Source: Ornithodoros turicata (taxonomy: Eukaryota > Arthropoda > Arachnida > Ixodida > Argasidae). From it: 64,000 bases of DNA. The notes beneath the pieces were generated by a model. It made no database searches. It was not told where the DNA came from and saw only the letters and a program-made list of their open reading frames with translations. A program made the position numbers and the translations under genes. Location: assembly GCF_037126465.1 (NCBI RefSeq), contig NC_088203.1:78898168-78962167 (forward strand). The letters run 5' to 3'. This document shows positions 36,572 to 46,661 of this stretch, piece by piece (within the stretch, counting starts at the first letter, position 1; each line of letters begins with the position of its first letter).

Positions 36572-37109
36572 TATAAGATTTGCATCTAAGTCCCATCGTG
36601 CATTTCGAACGATTTTTTTTTGCTTCCTTACCGTCTTTCCAGCAAAATGGGTCGTGGTGTCACCTCGTGCCCGTGTTTACGTAGGCGCGCTCTTTACGGC
36701 AGTGGACCCTCACGGTCCGTTGTAGTGCAGGAGACTGCAGAATCAGACGTGTGAGCTTTCCCCTTCTCCTCCCCTTTCCCCCACCCCCTTTCATCCCTCC
36801 CCCGAGCATCGTGCCGCCAATCTAGGCTTGCCGACCGCTCGAATCCCCCCCCCCCCCCCGGCTCTTTACCAGTGTTTGCGCAAGGCAGAATTTCGGTGAA
36901 GATTGCTTCCATAAAGCGGACGCGGAAAGTGCATCGTTGGTTGGTGTTTTTCATTCTGAGCAGCGCACTTACCAAGTCGTACATCTTCCACGGTCTTCCG
37001 AGTTAGACCAAATATCGAGAACGTCAGACTTGTTTTGCGCGAACTTGTTTGAGAGCGAAGTTTGAATGTTTGCGGTAGAGGCGTTAACGGTGTTGATGTG
37101 GCGGAGATC
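36572..37109. other. no gene recognised; 15-C run
   Basis: A C run at 36845-36859 and a C/T-rich stretch (36760-36810) stand out. No gene is supported. Confidence 0.4.
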
Positions 37110-37235
37110 GGCCAATAAAAAGCAGCCGTCTTCGATGCTGTAAATGCTCTTTTATGCAATAACAACAACAACAAACAACAGCTATATGCGTGACGATGGG
37201 ATGAGGTATTTCAACGGAGGAAGTAATACCCTATA
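37110..37235 (-). repeat. LINE 3' end, shared with 53.6 kb
   Basis: TGACGATGGGATGAGGT and the neighbouring CAACAGCTA match 53590-53670. On the minus strand this reads ACCTCATCCCATCGTCA ... TAGCTGTTGTT, a LINE 3' end followed by a TTG repeat. The homologous sequence appears to resume at 37735 (CCTACCTCAGGTCATGGGTT against CATACCTCAGTGGATGTGGG), so the M1 and M2 MITEs inserted into this LINE end. Confidence 0.55.
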
Positions 37236-37477
37236 CTCTAAAAACAGAACTTCACCACATAGCACGCTGTGCACCAACCATTGCCACGAATGATTGGGTT
37301 ATCGCTTTTGATTCGAAAACAGAGGGGGGCGTACGCCTTTTTGTGGCAAATTGGATATATGAAAATTGCCACAAAGAGGCGTACGCCCCCCTCTGTCAGT
37401 CACCAGCGATAACACCATCATTCGTGGCAATGGTTGGCGCGCAGCGTGCTATGCGGTGAAGCTCTGTTTTTAGAATG
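37236..37477. mobile_element. M1 MITE
   Basis: Starts ACTCTAAAAACAGAACTTCA and ends CTCTGTTTTTAGAATG. Its arms and centre (GGATATATGAAAATTGCC) are the best preserved of the GCCACGAATGA subgroup and serve as reference for the split copy at 24.2 kb. Confidence 0.85.
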
Positions 37478-37480
37478 TGG

Positions 37481-37725
37481 CCACACGGCAAACTTAATGC
37501 ATTAAACGGAATGGCAGTATTCATCTCCTAACCAACAGTAATCTCGAACGACCCCGTTCTCTCGCCTTGTTTAAAACAGGAGGTGTACGCCTTTTTTTGT
37601 GACAATTATGCCGGACGTACTTGTGACAGAAAAGGCGTACGCCACAACGATGTCATTCGCGATTATGGTTGGTGAAGAGATGAAGTTACTGCCATTACGT
37701 TTAATGCATTAAGTTTGCCGTGTGG
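37481..37725. mobile_element. M2 MITE, copy 2
   Basis: 245 bp with ends CCACACGGCAAACTTAATGC and the exact complement over about 35 bp, ending TTTGCCGTGTGG. The interior is M1-like (ACCAACAGTAATCTCGAACG, GGTGTACGCC facing GGCGTACGCC). It begins three bases after the preceding M1 copy. Confidence 0.85.
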
Positions 37726-37762
37726 ACGGGATATAAAGTATACCCTACCTCAGGTCATGGGT

Positions 37763-37878
37763 TAAACAACACTCCAAAGCAGTAGACAGCAGAACAGACA
37801 ACAGAAGCAGTACGCGAAAGCTACTACCGTAAATAAATGTAGACAGCCTCACTGTCTACTGTTTTGAGTGTTGTTTGA
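37763..37878. mobile_element. small MITE, 116 bp
   Basis: AAACAACACTCCAAAGCAGT then AGACAG at the left is matched by CTGTCTACTGTTTTGAGTGT then TGTTT at the right. No internal coding, and no second copy in the window. Confidence 0.6.
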
Positions 37879-37882
37879 TCTA

Positions 37883-38129
37883 CACTCTAAAAACTAAACG
37901 TTACCGCTTAGCACGCGCTTTGCCAGCCATTGCCACGAATGATAGGCTTATCACATCTTATTGGAGGAGAAAGGGAGGCGTACGCCTTTTTGTGTGAATT
38001 ATCATGTATCCAGATTGACACAAAAAGGCGTACGCCCCCTCTCTTGTCGAATCAGAAGTCATAAACCTATCATTCGTCGCAATGGTTGGCGCAGAGCGTG
38101 CTATGCGGTGAAGTTCAGTTTTTAGAGTG
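37883..38129. mobile_element. M1 MITE
   Basis: 247 bp, CACTCTAAAAACTAAACGTT to TTTTTAGAGTG, with TA at 37881-37882 and 38130-38131. The arms hold GGAGGCGTACGCC and GGCGTACGCCCC. Confidence 0.85.
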
Positions 38130-38246
38130 TAGGAGGACCTGACTTCTTCTTCCCTTCTTGTTACTACGTCATGTGGGCTACTATTATTGTGATTGGAACC
38201 AAGGGGATGAGAAACGCACGCACCCAATAATGACGTTACGCATATA

Positions 38247-39085
38247 CAGGGTGCGTCACGTAACGTGTAATCTGACCTTTGTAAAAAAAAAAAAACGGCT
38301 CAACAGAAAAATATGGAGTAAGCGGCTACCTTCCAGCCATTCAATTTGCCACCTACTAAAATTACTTTCGACGACTTTTAATTCAACTAAATTAAATTTT
38401 TGAATTTAACTGGGAAATTTGCCTAGTCAATGTAACGTTTTTCCTGCTAAATCAGATAGACCGCGGTTGAATTAACCAAACCCACCGCAAAATAGGTTAC
38501 GTAGTACAACGGTTATGTCCAGAAAAGTCGTCCGAAAATTGAGCGCATATTTCAGCGACGCAAAACCGCGCCCGCAAAACCGCGCCGTGAGGGGTATACC
38601 AGTCTCCACCTGATAGACGGAGCAGCTGAAAAATAAGGGAAGGGTAGCGACAATGTAGTTTGCTGCTGTCAACGGATATCACACATAGAGGTCACCGCCC
38701 TCGTTATCGCTCTGTCAGGTGGAGAGTGGTATACCCCTCACGGCGCTGTTTTGCAGCCGACTTAGTGCGTTGCTGAAATATGCGCAACTATACCTCAATT
38801 TTCGGACGACTTTTCTGGACATCACCGCCGTACTACATAACGTATTTTGAGCTGGGTTTGGCTAATTCAACCACGGTCTATCTGATTTAGCAAGAAAAAC
38901 GTTACATTGACTAGGCAAATTTCGGAGTTCAATTCAAAAATAATAATTTATTTCAATTAAAAGTCGTCGAAAGTAATTTTAGTAGGTAGAAATTGAATGG
39001 CCGGAAGGTAGCCGCTTACCCCATATTTTTCTGTTGAGCCGTTTTTTTACAAATGTCAAATGACGACTTTACGCGACACACCCTA
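38247..39085. mobile_element. fold-back element, CAGGGTGCGTC type, subfamily 1
   Basis: 839-bp imperfect palindrome: CAGGGTGCGTCACGTAACGT at the left; ACGCGACACACCCTA at the right. TA lies outside both ends (38245-38246 and 39086-39087). Paired blocks include AAAAATATGG(A/G)GTAAGCGGC and TAGACCG(C/T)GGTTGAATTA. No coding. Confidence 0.8.
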
Positions 39086-39088
39086 TAT

Positions 39089-39868
39089 AATAGGTGCGTC
39101 ACGTAAGACTGACCAGAATTTTTATAAATACCCTATGAGAGCAGCATAGATGCTGTTTTTGCAGTTGAGTTCTACGACCAGGCGGACATCCTCTCGAAGA
39201 AAGTGTGCAACGACGAGATGACTAATTAACTAAAATTCGTTAATTGACTTTTTAATTAGGGGATTTCGGGCAAAAGTGAGATAGCAGATTGAGGGAGTAT
39301 CCTGGTTGCAAGCCATTCCACGTGTAACAAATACTGAAACCCGCACGTGCGTTAAAATATAAATTCCCGAATTTTGATATGCAAATGAGCCGAAACCGAA
39401 ACCGGTGACCGGGAACAGGAGTACAGCGCTCATTTCACATCAGAGGGCCACGTGATTTGGAGCGGTGAAGATAATTGGAGTAGGTGCCGCTCAGCTGGCC
39501 AGATAAACCGTTTTCCCGTCCAGATAAACCTCCGTCGGCGTGGGTGATTCGCTTCTGAGGCGCGCTTTCTCGGTTTCAGCTCATTTGCATACAAGAACTC
39601 GGGGATGGATATTTTAGCGCACGTGCGTGTTTCAGGATTTTTTAAACGTGGAATGGTGTTCAACGAGGATAGTCTCTCAATTCCTTGCCCGAAATTCCTT
39701 AATTAAAATTTTAATAAATGAATTTCAGGTAATTAGTCATCTGGTAGCTACATACTCTCTTCCAGAGGATGTCCGCCTGGCCGTAGAACTCAACTGCAAA
39801 AACAACATCTATGCTGCTCCCATCGCTTTTTAATAAAAATTCTGGTCAGTCTCACGTGACGCACCCTG
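39089..39868. mobile_element. fold-back element, CAGGGTGCGTC type, subfamily 2
   Basis: The left end (AGGTGCGTCACGTAAGACTG, worn in its first bases) and right end (complement CAGGGTGCGTCACGTGAGAC) enclose an imperfect palindrome with a different interior from the preceding element. TA follows at 39869-39870. It abuts the preceding element almost base to base. The relic at 12.4 kb belongs to this subfamily. Confidence 0.8.
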
Positions 39869-39899
39869 TATAAAGAAAATTTATTACATTAACCTGATA

Positions 39900-40060
39900 A
39901 TATGTACAGTGTAAGCAGTGAATAACAGTGGTATATACAGTGAAACCAGTTACTAACATACAATGAATAACAATGGTAGGTAAAATGAGATAGTGAAGAA
40001 CAGTACATACAGTGAAACAGTGAAGAACGTTACATACAATGAACCACTGAAACTATCAGG
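39900..40060. repeat. degenerate tandem, ACAGTGAA-like unit
   Basis: Variants of (T)ACA(G/A)TGAA(C/T) recur many times across this span with irregular spacing (ACAGTGTAAGCAGTGAATAA, ATACAGTGAAAC). It looks like a decayed short tandem array. Confidence 0.5.
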
Positions 40061-41546
40061 AACGTGCAACTCACGAAGAAGAAAACCTGTACAATGCTAA
40101 AAACGTGAAGAAAGAACGTTACGTATGCCAAGTGGGACACTGCCCGTGGGAGGCACTGTACCTCTGAGGGTTAACAGCTCATACAGTCCACCATACATTT
40201 TTTTTATGCAGGGCGAATAACATTACGCAATATCGAACACACTGTCAATAAAGCTGCGTAAACGCTGCACGTGTTCATACAAAGGTAAGAGTGCCCTGTG
40301 CGACAAGGAAAACAAGCAAAAAATCGAGCCAAACAAATTTCCAAAGGTCCTTTCGTCATTGCGACCAAATCTGCGAATGCATACTACCACGCTGCCTACC
40401 GACTCGGTTGTTTTTCCTGCCTACATTACGCTAATGCAGTGAAAGCAAGCTTTACGGGAGACCGCCACGGATGGAAGGGCGCTTTGTCTGACTCTTCAGC
40501 TCATTAGCAGGATGTATTCTGGCTCAAACGAACGCACCAATGGACTCTGCCACAACATGTCACTATCCCCCATCTTTATATAACTTACGGGAGTACTGCT
40601 ACCAGGGGCTATCAACATTATTAAGGCCCGTGGCGCTTTCCCTCGAGCATGGTAATGCTTTCGTCTTCAACGCTTTCGACAATGCTAAAATATCAAGTGC
40701 CCGGTCATCTTGAATATGTAATAATGGTCTCCGGCGCTTCACTCGTGGACGAGGAGGCATAATTATTTATATTCTGACTGAGCTGCACTTTCGTGGCTTG
40801 TCGTACGAATATCGTTCGTCTGAATGAATTCATGTCTTTGGATATCTGTAAGTAATACGATTACTCTCGTGCCATCGCAGTGTAAAAACGATCGATTCTT
40901 TCGTACAGTCAGAGTGTCAACGTCTAAACATGACCTGCCTACACACGCTCACGAGTACTCGGACTCTTCACCATTGTTATCCCAAACGTTCCCTTGATGA
41001 ACGAAGAGCATCTTGTGGTTATTTTCGACCACCAAGTCAGCGAGCTTCGGCGAAACCCATATTCTCTGGCGAAAAACTTACGGGACTTACTCGAGGCTAC
41101 AGCGTAACATCGTCGTATTCTTTACGTACACGCTTTGGCGAACGCAAAATTAACGGTCACCAGAACCTGTCCAAGTGCATAACATATACTGCCCTATGCT
41201 TTACCTCTTACAGTATTTTGCGCTCTCTAAACCTAAGGTGCTCTATTAGACTGGTCTGACAAAATATTTACTCGCCGTACTCTGCACGCTCCAAAGGTGA
41301 ATAACACAGACGCGCAATCATCCGTTTGCAACAGAAGCCTAATTATTCTGATCAGAATATATTTAATGCATTTATACACATGTAGCTACACATGCATATT
41401 CTATCCCTCCGAGAGCACCCACTAGCGATGTCCTCCGTGCGACGCTGAAAGGAACTAGGAACGGCGTACCTTTGGGAGCATTGGCGAGTTATAATATTTT
41501 ATGACTGCCTTAGATCTCGCTAACATGGCCACCTTGCTGCTTTTGC
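40061..41546. other. no gene recognised
   Basis: No supported gene. The 109-codon plus-strand frame at 40930-41259 has no domain I know. Confidence 0.4.
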
Positions 41547-42014
41547 TTGCTTCCCGAGATATACCTTCCGGCACGAGGAGCCGTTTTGTTCAATTTATTA
41601 GTAGGCACTTCACCGCACCTCGTACGCTGTGTTCGCAGCCGAGGTTCTAGAATATGCTACAAGTCCTTCTGCGCGCACTCTCAGCTGGAGCCGTGGCAGG
41701 TACGGCTTATGAGACTGCGAGATGTGCATAATACATGTACGCAGCTTGTGCTCGAGACAGGACGTGCGCTTCTTGTGTGAATAATCCAACGGACGGTTTT
41801 CTGGAACGGCAAGTGCCGTCTGAGACCAGGCTACCGTCCCCCTTGGGGTGTTTTTGGCGCAGACACGGCACAATTTCACGCTGATGAGGATGCTGAGAGG
41901 TAAATGCTTAATGGGGTACTCGTTATTTATCGCAGGCGGGACGTATGGGACTCGTACAAAAACAAGTCGGAAGATGTATTAGAATTTTTAGATAGCGATG
42001 ACGATTGTGAGTAA
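41547..42014 (+). pseudogene. unrecognised coding-like frame with two stops
   Basis: One frame runs from 41547 to a TAA at 42012-42014 with only two interruptions, TGA at 41778 and TAA at 41901. The part after the first stop (RTVFWNGKCRLRPGYRPPWG, then VFGADTAQFHADEDAER) and the last part (DVWDSYKNKSEDVLEFLDSD) look like real protein, ending in an acidic tail. A GT...AG pair would remove the second stop, but the implied intron is only 36 bp. I cannot name a family. It may equally be chance. Confidence 0.25.
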
Positions 42015-42439
42015 AAAAATACAAATGGAAATCTGATAAGGAACAAGGCATTATTGCAACATAGGAAAGCCGAATAATTAAGTGCGCTATCGACGACGAA
42101 GCCAACGTGTGGTTAAATGAGAAATGAGGACACAGAGAAGCGTGTGTTACAGCAATGCACTTAAATCGATTGTCCGGACCCTTATTTATTACTGCCATTA
42201 GTGGCGGTCACCACAGGGTGAAAACAACAACAAAAACAACAAATAAATCGTGACTGTTCAGAGTATTTTATTTAACCTAATTATCTAAGACACAAGTAAC
42301 TTCTCAGGTTACACTTTGCTTGTAACTAACACCATAACAACGTCGATGTTCTGCGTGCGAACTATCGTTACAAGAATGTCACACTGCTAAAAATATGTAC
42401 AATCTACCATTCGTATGTACACATATGTACACATATGTA

Positions 42440-43800
42440 TGTCTTCACACATGGAAGGCTCCAGCCACCCTCTGCTTTTGGCCTCCTCAACACATCGCGC
42501 GATAATAGGTGTTTCTGATCCTTCCAGAAGAAGTTAAAGATTAACGTGTTCACCTTCGCAACGATCTTCGCTGGAGGAGTTATTATCCTTGCAGCATACC
42601 ACAGTTCACTGCAAAATACGCATTTAATTAGATAGCACGGCCATGATAAGAGAGCTCAAAATTACTCGCAGTTTCCGTCTGGCGTTCCAGTGTTTCCACA
42701 GCAGTTGTCCAGTTCCCCAGGGCAGCACCTGCCTGAGTGAACTTTATACCGAGTATATTGACTACGTCTGTGTAGCCAATATCTTGTGGGAGTTGCTCTG
42801 AGAAACCGTTCACTGGCAATGCTTTGGATTTGTTCGCATTCAAAGCCGCTCCAGAAAGTTCACCATAAGTTTTGAAAGTGTCTTAAGCTGCTGTTACACT
42901 TTCTGCACCACGTAAAAAGAGAACAATGTCATGAGCATACGCTGAAACCTTAACATCACCTGGAGCCCCCCAGGAACAGGAAAACCAACAATATTTACAT
43001 TATGTACAATTTGCCGAGTAAAGGGATCAAGTGCAATCACAAAGAACATTGGGGAAAGAGGACACCCTTGCCTTACCCCTCTTGAAACTGGGAAAGTGCG
43101 TGTAACCTCGCCATTGATGCGGAGTCCCGATTCTAAGTTACAATAAAGGCATTTGAACCAATCAACAAATTGTAGCGGAAATCCAAAGCACTCCATGACA
43201 AAAAACAGGTAATCATGTTCTGTCCTTATGAATGCTTTGGATTCGTCCAGTGACAAAACTGCCCCCGAGAAGCCCCGTGTGAGGGTGTACGCCAGCAAAT
43301 CCTTAAATAACGTCAAGGAGTGGAAGATGCTGCGACTGGGTACAGAGCATGTGGTCAATGAACTGATAATATATGGCAACACATTGCGTAGACGACGAGA
43401 CAAAATGGTGCGTAGTATCTTCCCGTCCGCGTTTAAGAGCGTTATCGGTCTCCATGATACGACCTTTTTTAAACGAGGCAGAGGTTCTCTCTGTCATTAG
43501 TATTTCATTAAACAACGACACTAGTTCATGGCCAAGCACTGACCAGAACAGCTCGAAAAACTCTACTCAGAGCCCGTCAGGGCCAGGAGCCGAGCCCACC
43601 TTCATAGCGTTTACAGCCTCATGGACCTCAACTAACGTTACTCTGCTAGTAAGAACCTCTTTCAGATCTTCTGGCACTTGTGGAAGGCCAGTACAGAATT
43701 TTCTTGCCTCACTCAGAGGCCACTGTCCTCTGCGTTCGGATGTCAGCAGGATCTCCGTAGAACTTCCGAAACTGCTCTACTACCTCAGGTGGAAAGTGTG
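42440..43800 (-). pseudogene. L1/Tx1-like LINE reverse transcriptase, inactive
   Basis: Minus-strand traces in order: KVGSAPGPDGL-like linker, HELVSLFNEILMTERTSASF, PSRSIFHSLTLFKDLLAY, LSLDESKAFIRTEHDYLFFV, NGEVTRTFPVSRGVRQGCPL, then the catalytic loop in a shifted frame reading AYAHDI, so the first catalytic aspartate of the loop is His. Further on come ELWYAARIITPPAK, LIFNFFWKDQ and RRPKAEGGWSLP. This is the palm and thumb of an L1/Tx1-group LINE without endonuclease. Frameshifts and stops show it is old. Confidence 0.8.
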
Positions 43801-43881
43801 AAAAGGGTGAAAAGAAAGAGAAGCCCCCAGGAAAAGGTGCACGGGAGAAAATGGCGCGTACAGAAAAAGAGTGCGGGCGTC

Positions 43882-44329
43882 CACTCTTAAAACGAGACGG
43901 TCGTGGTGGTTGTGACGAATTCGGCTTACCGTTGCCGGCCTCGTTGATGTGGGCAGCGTCACGACTGTAGCCAGGATGAGATGCGATGATATGATATATG
44001 AGACGTTGAAATGATGACGGCCGAAGGGTAAGTTGTAGGCCGGTCACTGCTAGGACTGGCGAGAAGTTCCGTGAGCAGGTAGACTCTGCGCTCTTAAAAA
44101 TGAACTTCACCGCGTAGCAAGCTTCTAGCCAACCATCATCTCGTATGATATCGTTATATGCTCTGATTTGTTGAAAACGGGGGGCGTACGCCTTTTTATG
44201 TGACTCTGATGCTGTTCGTAATTGTCACAAAAAAGGCGTGCGCCTCCCGTTTTCAACAAACCAGTGCAGATAACGAGATGATCGTTGACCAGGAGCGTTC
44301 TACGCGGTGAAGTTCATTTCTAAGAAGTG
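43882..44329. mobile_element. M1 MITE interrupted by a LINE tail
   Basis: The left end CACTCTTAAAA (43882-43892) is followed by a 198-bp insert, after which CTCTTAAAAATGAACTTCAC resumes at 44091. The right end is TTCATTTCTAAGAAGTG. The duplicated CTCTTAAAA (43884-43892 and 44091-44099) is the target duplication of the insert. Without the insert the element is about 240 bp, as usual for M1. Confidence 0.8.
43893..44090 (-). mobile_element. 198-bp LINE 3' end insertion
   Basis: On the minus strand it contains CATCGCATCTCATCCTGGCT, then ACAGTCGTGACGCTGCCCAC, GAGGCCGGCAACGG and a (CCA)-rich end. It matches the LINE tails at 4.8, 50.9 and 54.2 kb. It is flanked by the 9-bp repeat CTCTTAAAA inside the M1 terminal repeat. 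Confidence 0.75.
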
Positions 44330-44377
44330 TGGGTCATAGTCCTTGGGTGTGTCCCGTTTCCTGGAAGAAGCAGCCCG

Positions 44378-44626
44378 CACTCTTAAAAATGAACTTCACT
44401 GCATAGCATGCTCCTAGCCAACCATGATCTCAAATGATGTCGTTATCTGCCCTGATTTGTTGAAAACGGGAGGCGTACCCCATTTTTGTGACAATTATGA
44501 ACAGCATAAGTGTCACAAAAAAGGCATACGCCTCCCGTTTTCAACAAATCAGGGCAGATAACCGTGTCTTTCGAGATGATGGTTGGATAGGACCGTGCTA
44601 TGAGGTGAAGTTCATTTTTAAGAGTG
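44378..44626. mobile_element. M1 MITE
   Basis: 249 bp, CACTCTTAAAAATGAACTTC to TTTTTAAGAGTG, with arms nearly perfectly complementary. The flanks are CG and CA, so the TA duplication is mutated or was never TA here. Confidence 0.85.
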
Positions 44627-44683
44627 CAGGCTGTGATTTTTGGAGTATCTCGGAGTGAGGGAGCCCGTGGGATGGAGGACCCT

Positions 44684-45056
44684 TAAAATAGAGGGTGGTG
44701 GTGGTGGTGCAGAATGAGCTCGCCGTTGTCGGCCTCACAGAGGTTGGCAACGTCATGACTAACGCTCTGGGGGGAATGTGCGTCCTGGGCCGACTTCTAA
44801 GGAAACTTCACCGCATAACACTCTCCCAGCCAACCATCATCCCGCTTGACATCGTCCTCTCCCTGATTTGTTGAAAACAAGAGAGACGAACGGCCTCTTT
44901 GTCAGGCCTACGCAGTTATCTTAATTGTCAGAGAAAGACGTATGCCTCGTGCTTTACACAAATCAGGAGTGATAGCGGTATCACTCTGTGCCATGGCCTT
45001 CAGCGTGACATCTGGCATTCAGTGTGTTATGCGGTGACGGTCTGTTATACGTGTGT
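44684..45056. mobile_element. M1 MITE with SINE in its left terminal repeat
   Basis: A worn left end (CCTTAAAATAGAG) is followed by a minus-strand type-2 SINE (44692-44802) and then by AAACTTCACCGCATAACACT and the rest of M1. The right arm ends about 45056 (GCGGTGACGGTCTGTTATAC). The SINE breaks M1 close to the place used at 4.76 and 43.89 kb. No clean target duplication remains. Confidence 0.6.
44692..44802 (-). repeat. SINE, type-2 tail
   Basis: The complement reads CCTTAGAAGTCGGCCCAGGA, CGCACATTCCCCCC, GTCATGACGTTGCCAACCTC, GAGGCCGACAACGGCGAGC and then (CCA)n. It is 5'-truncated within the core. Confidence 0.7.
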
Positions 45057-45160
45057 TGGGAAAATGGCATCAGCATCCGTACATGCACGGTATCATCATC
45101 TGGTCCCGACACTTGGTTTCGAGTTCTGTTTCCTGCGGCTGGTCAGCCTCTCTGACACTA

Positions 45161-45567
45161 CACTCTAAAAACAGAGCTTCACCGCATAGCACGCTCCTAG
45201 CCAACCATCATCCCGAATGACAACGTTCTCTCCCCTGATTTGCTGAAAACAGGGGGGCGTACGCCTTTTTTGTGGTATCATGCAGTTCATAATTGCCACA
45301 AAAGTGAGGTACGGCCCCGTTTTCAGCACATAAGTGGAAAGAACGATGCCACTCGGGATATTGGTCGGCTAGAAGCATGCTATGTGGGGAAGTTTTTCCT
45401 GGGGGTTTCCTCAGACGCTGTCAGACATATGTCGGCACACTTTTCTTAGAAGTCAGCCCAGGACGCACATTCCCCCAGAGCGTTAGCCGTGACGTTGCCC
45501 ACCTCTGTGAGGTTGACAACGGCGAGATCTTTCAGAAGCACTACCACCACCACCATTTTTAAGAGTA
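45161..45567. mobile_element. M1 MITE with SINE in its right terminal repeat
   Basis: CACTCTAAAAACAGAGCTTC follows TA (45159-45160). The right arm reaches GGGGAAGTT, is broken by a plus-strand SINE, and finishes ATTTTTAAGAGTA after it. The break is close to the site used in the other interrupted copies. The terminal G of GAGTG is mutated. Confidence 0.7.
45396..45554 (+). repeat. SINE, type-2 tail
   Basis: CCTGGGGGTTTCCTCAGACG, CAGACATATGTCGGCACA, GTCAGCCCAGGACGCACATT, GCCGTGACGTTGCCCACCTC, GAGGTTGACAACGGCGAGAT, and ends in ACCACCACCACCA. Most of the core is present, the tRNA head is not. Confidence 0.75.
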
Positions 45568-45737
45568 TAGCTTTCATTTCAGATTCATGCCGCTGGGACT
45601 GGGTCCTTGGGTGCTACCTCTGGTTTTCGCGGCTGGGGCATGCCCTTGCTTCTAGCTCTGGGCTCTACGTTCGGGCGCCACCCGCGGGATCGAGCTCCCA
45701 GTCCATATGAACAGTATAGCTTCACATACAACCTTAA

Positions 45738-45988
45738 TTGAACCTCTGTATGCAATTAGGGGGATAAGTCGAAAAATCCCAAACTGAGAAAAGGGGCCTG
45801 ATCTGATTGTGCGTCCCATTGGCATACATGCATTTCCCATTTCTTATCCTCTTGTAGTGGGCCAATAAATTGCAATAGGCTCCTAAATTTTCTTTAGCAG
45901 GTACATACTGGTATGTAGATGCCATTGCAGCAAAAACAGCAAAAAGGGGATAAATTTACTTATCCCCTTATTGCATACAGAGGTTCAA
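45738..45988. mobile_element. MITE with 31-bp terminal repeats
   Basis: TTGAACCTCTGTATGCAATT then AGGGGGATAAGT at the left is matched by ACTTATCCCCTTATTGCATA then CAGAGGTTCAA at the right. Flanks are TTAA (45734-45737) and TTAT (45989-45992), consistent with a worn TTAA duplication. The family is not seen elsewhere in the window. Confidence 0.65.
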
Positions 45989-46012
45989 TTATTATCTCTT
46001 TGCGCACCAACG

Positions 46013-46294
46013 GCTGGCCCGAGTGGATAAAATCATCCGCTTGTTGGTGATTCCTCCAGGCAGGTGGCTGGTTCGAATCCTACCAACGGCTGTGCTGTTT
46101 AATGCTTTGGGCGCGTTTTCTGGCAGACTTTCCAGACAGATGTCAGCATAGTTCACTCTGAAGTCGGCCCAGGGCGCATTAGAACCCTCCCCTGTCTCCC
46201 CATCCTTTCTGGTGGCCTCTCTCCATCTGCCCACATCTGTACGCTACTCGTAGCCACAGTTGCTTCGCGGCGCTAACACAGAATGAAAAAAAAA
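46013..46294 (+). repeat. tRNA-derived SINE, type-1 tail, complete
   Basis: A-box TGGCCCGAGTGG (46014-46025) and B-box GGTTCGAATCC (46070-46080), core GACTTTCCAGACAGATGTCA then GAAGTCGGCCCAGGGCGCAT, and tail CTTCGCGGCGCTAACACAGA with an A-rich end. The head differs from that at 19.7 kb (Ser/Leu-like A-box), while core and tail match. It begins about 25 bp after a MITE. Confidence 0.85.
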
Positions 46295-46661
46295 CGCCCT
46301 CTGTCTCATGCTAGCCTCTGTCCTGCTAATACTTTTGAAGTGATAGCTTCATAGGGTCCACCGCGGTGTAGGCCCGTTTGGTGGCTTTACAGGGCCAAGC
46401 ACCACGTGGCACACCATGACCACGTGACGGCCCGACAGAGGTACACCACTGAAATGCCAATAGATGCGGGCAAGTTTTTTCCTGAAGCAATCAAGCCACC
46501 CATACGAGGCAAAACTTGCTCAATACTTTTTAGAATAGCTCAAGAGAGTCCTTAATCACCTATACCTCATTTATACCCCTGGCAGCCTTCGACGACCGTT
46601 GAAGCCAACAGTCTTGAAAAACACGCATAGCGCCAGCAAGCGTGCATCGTGTTAACCTGTC

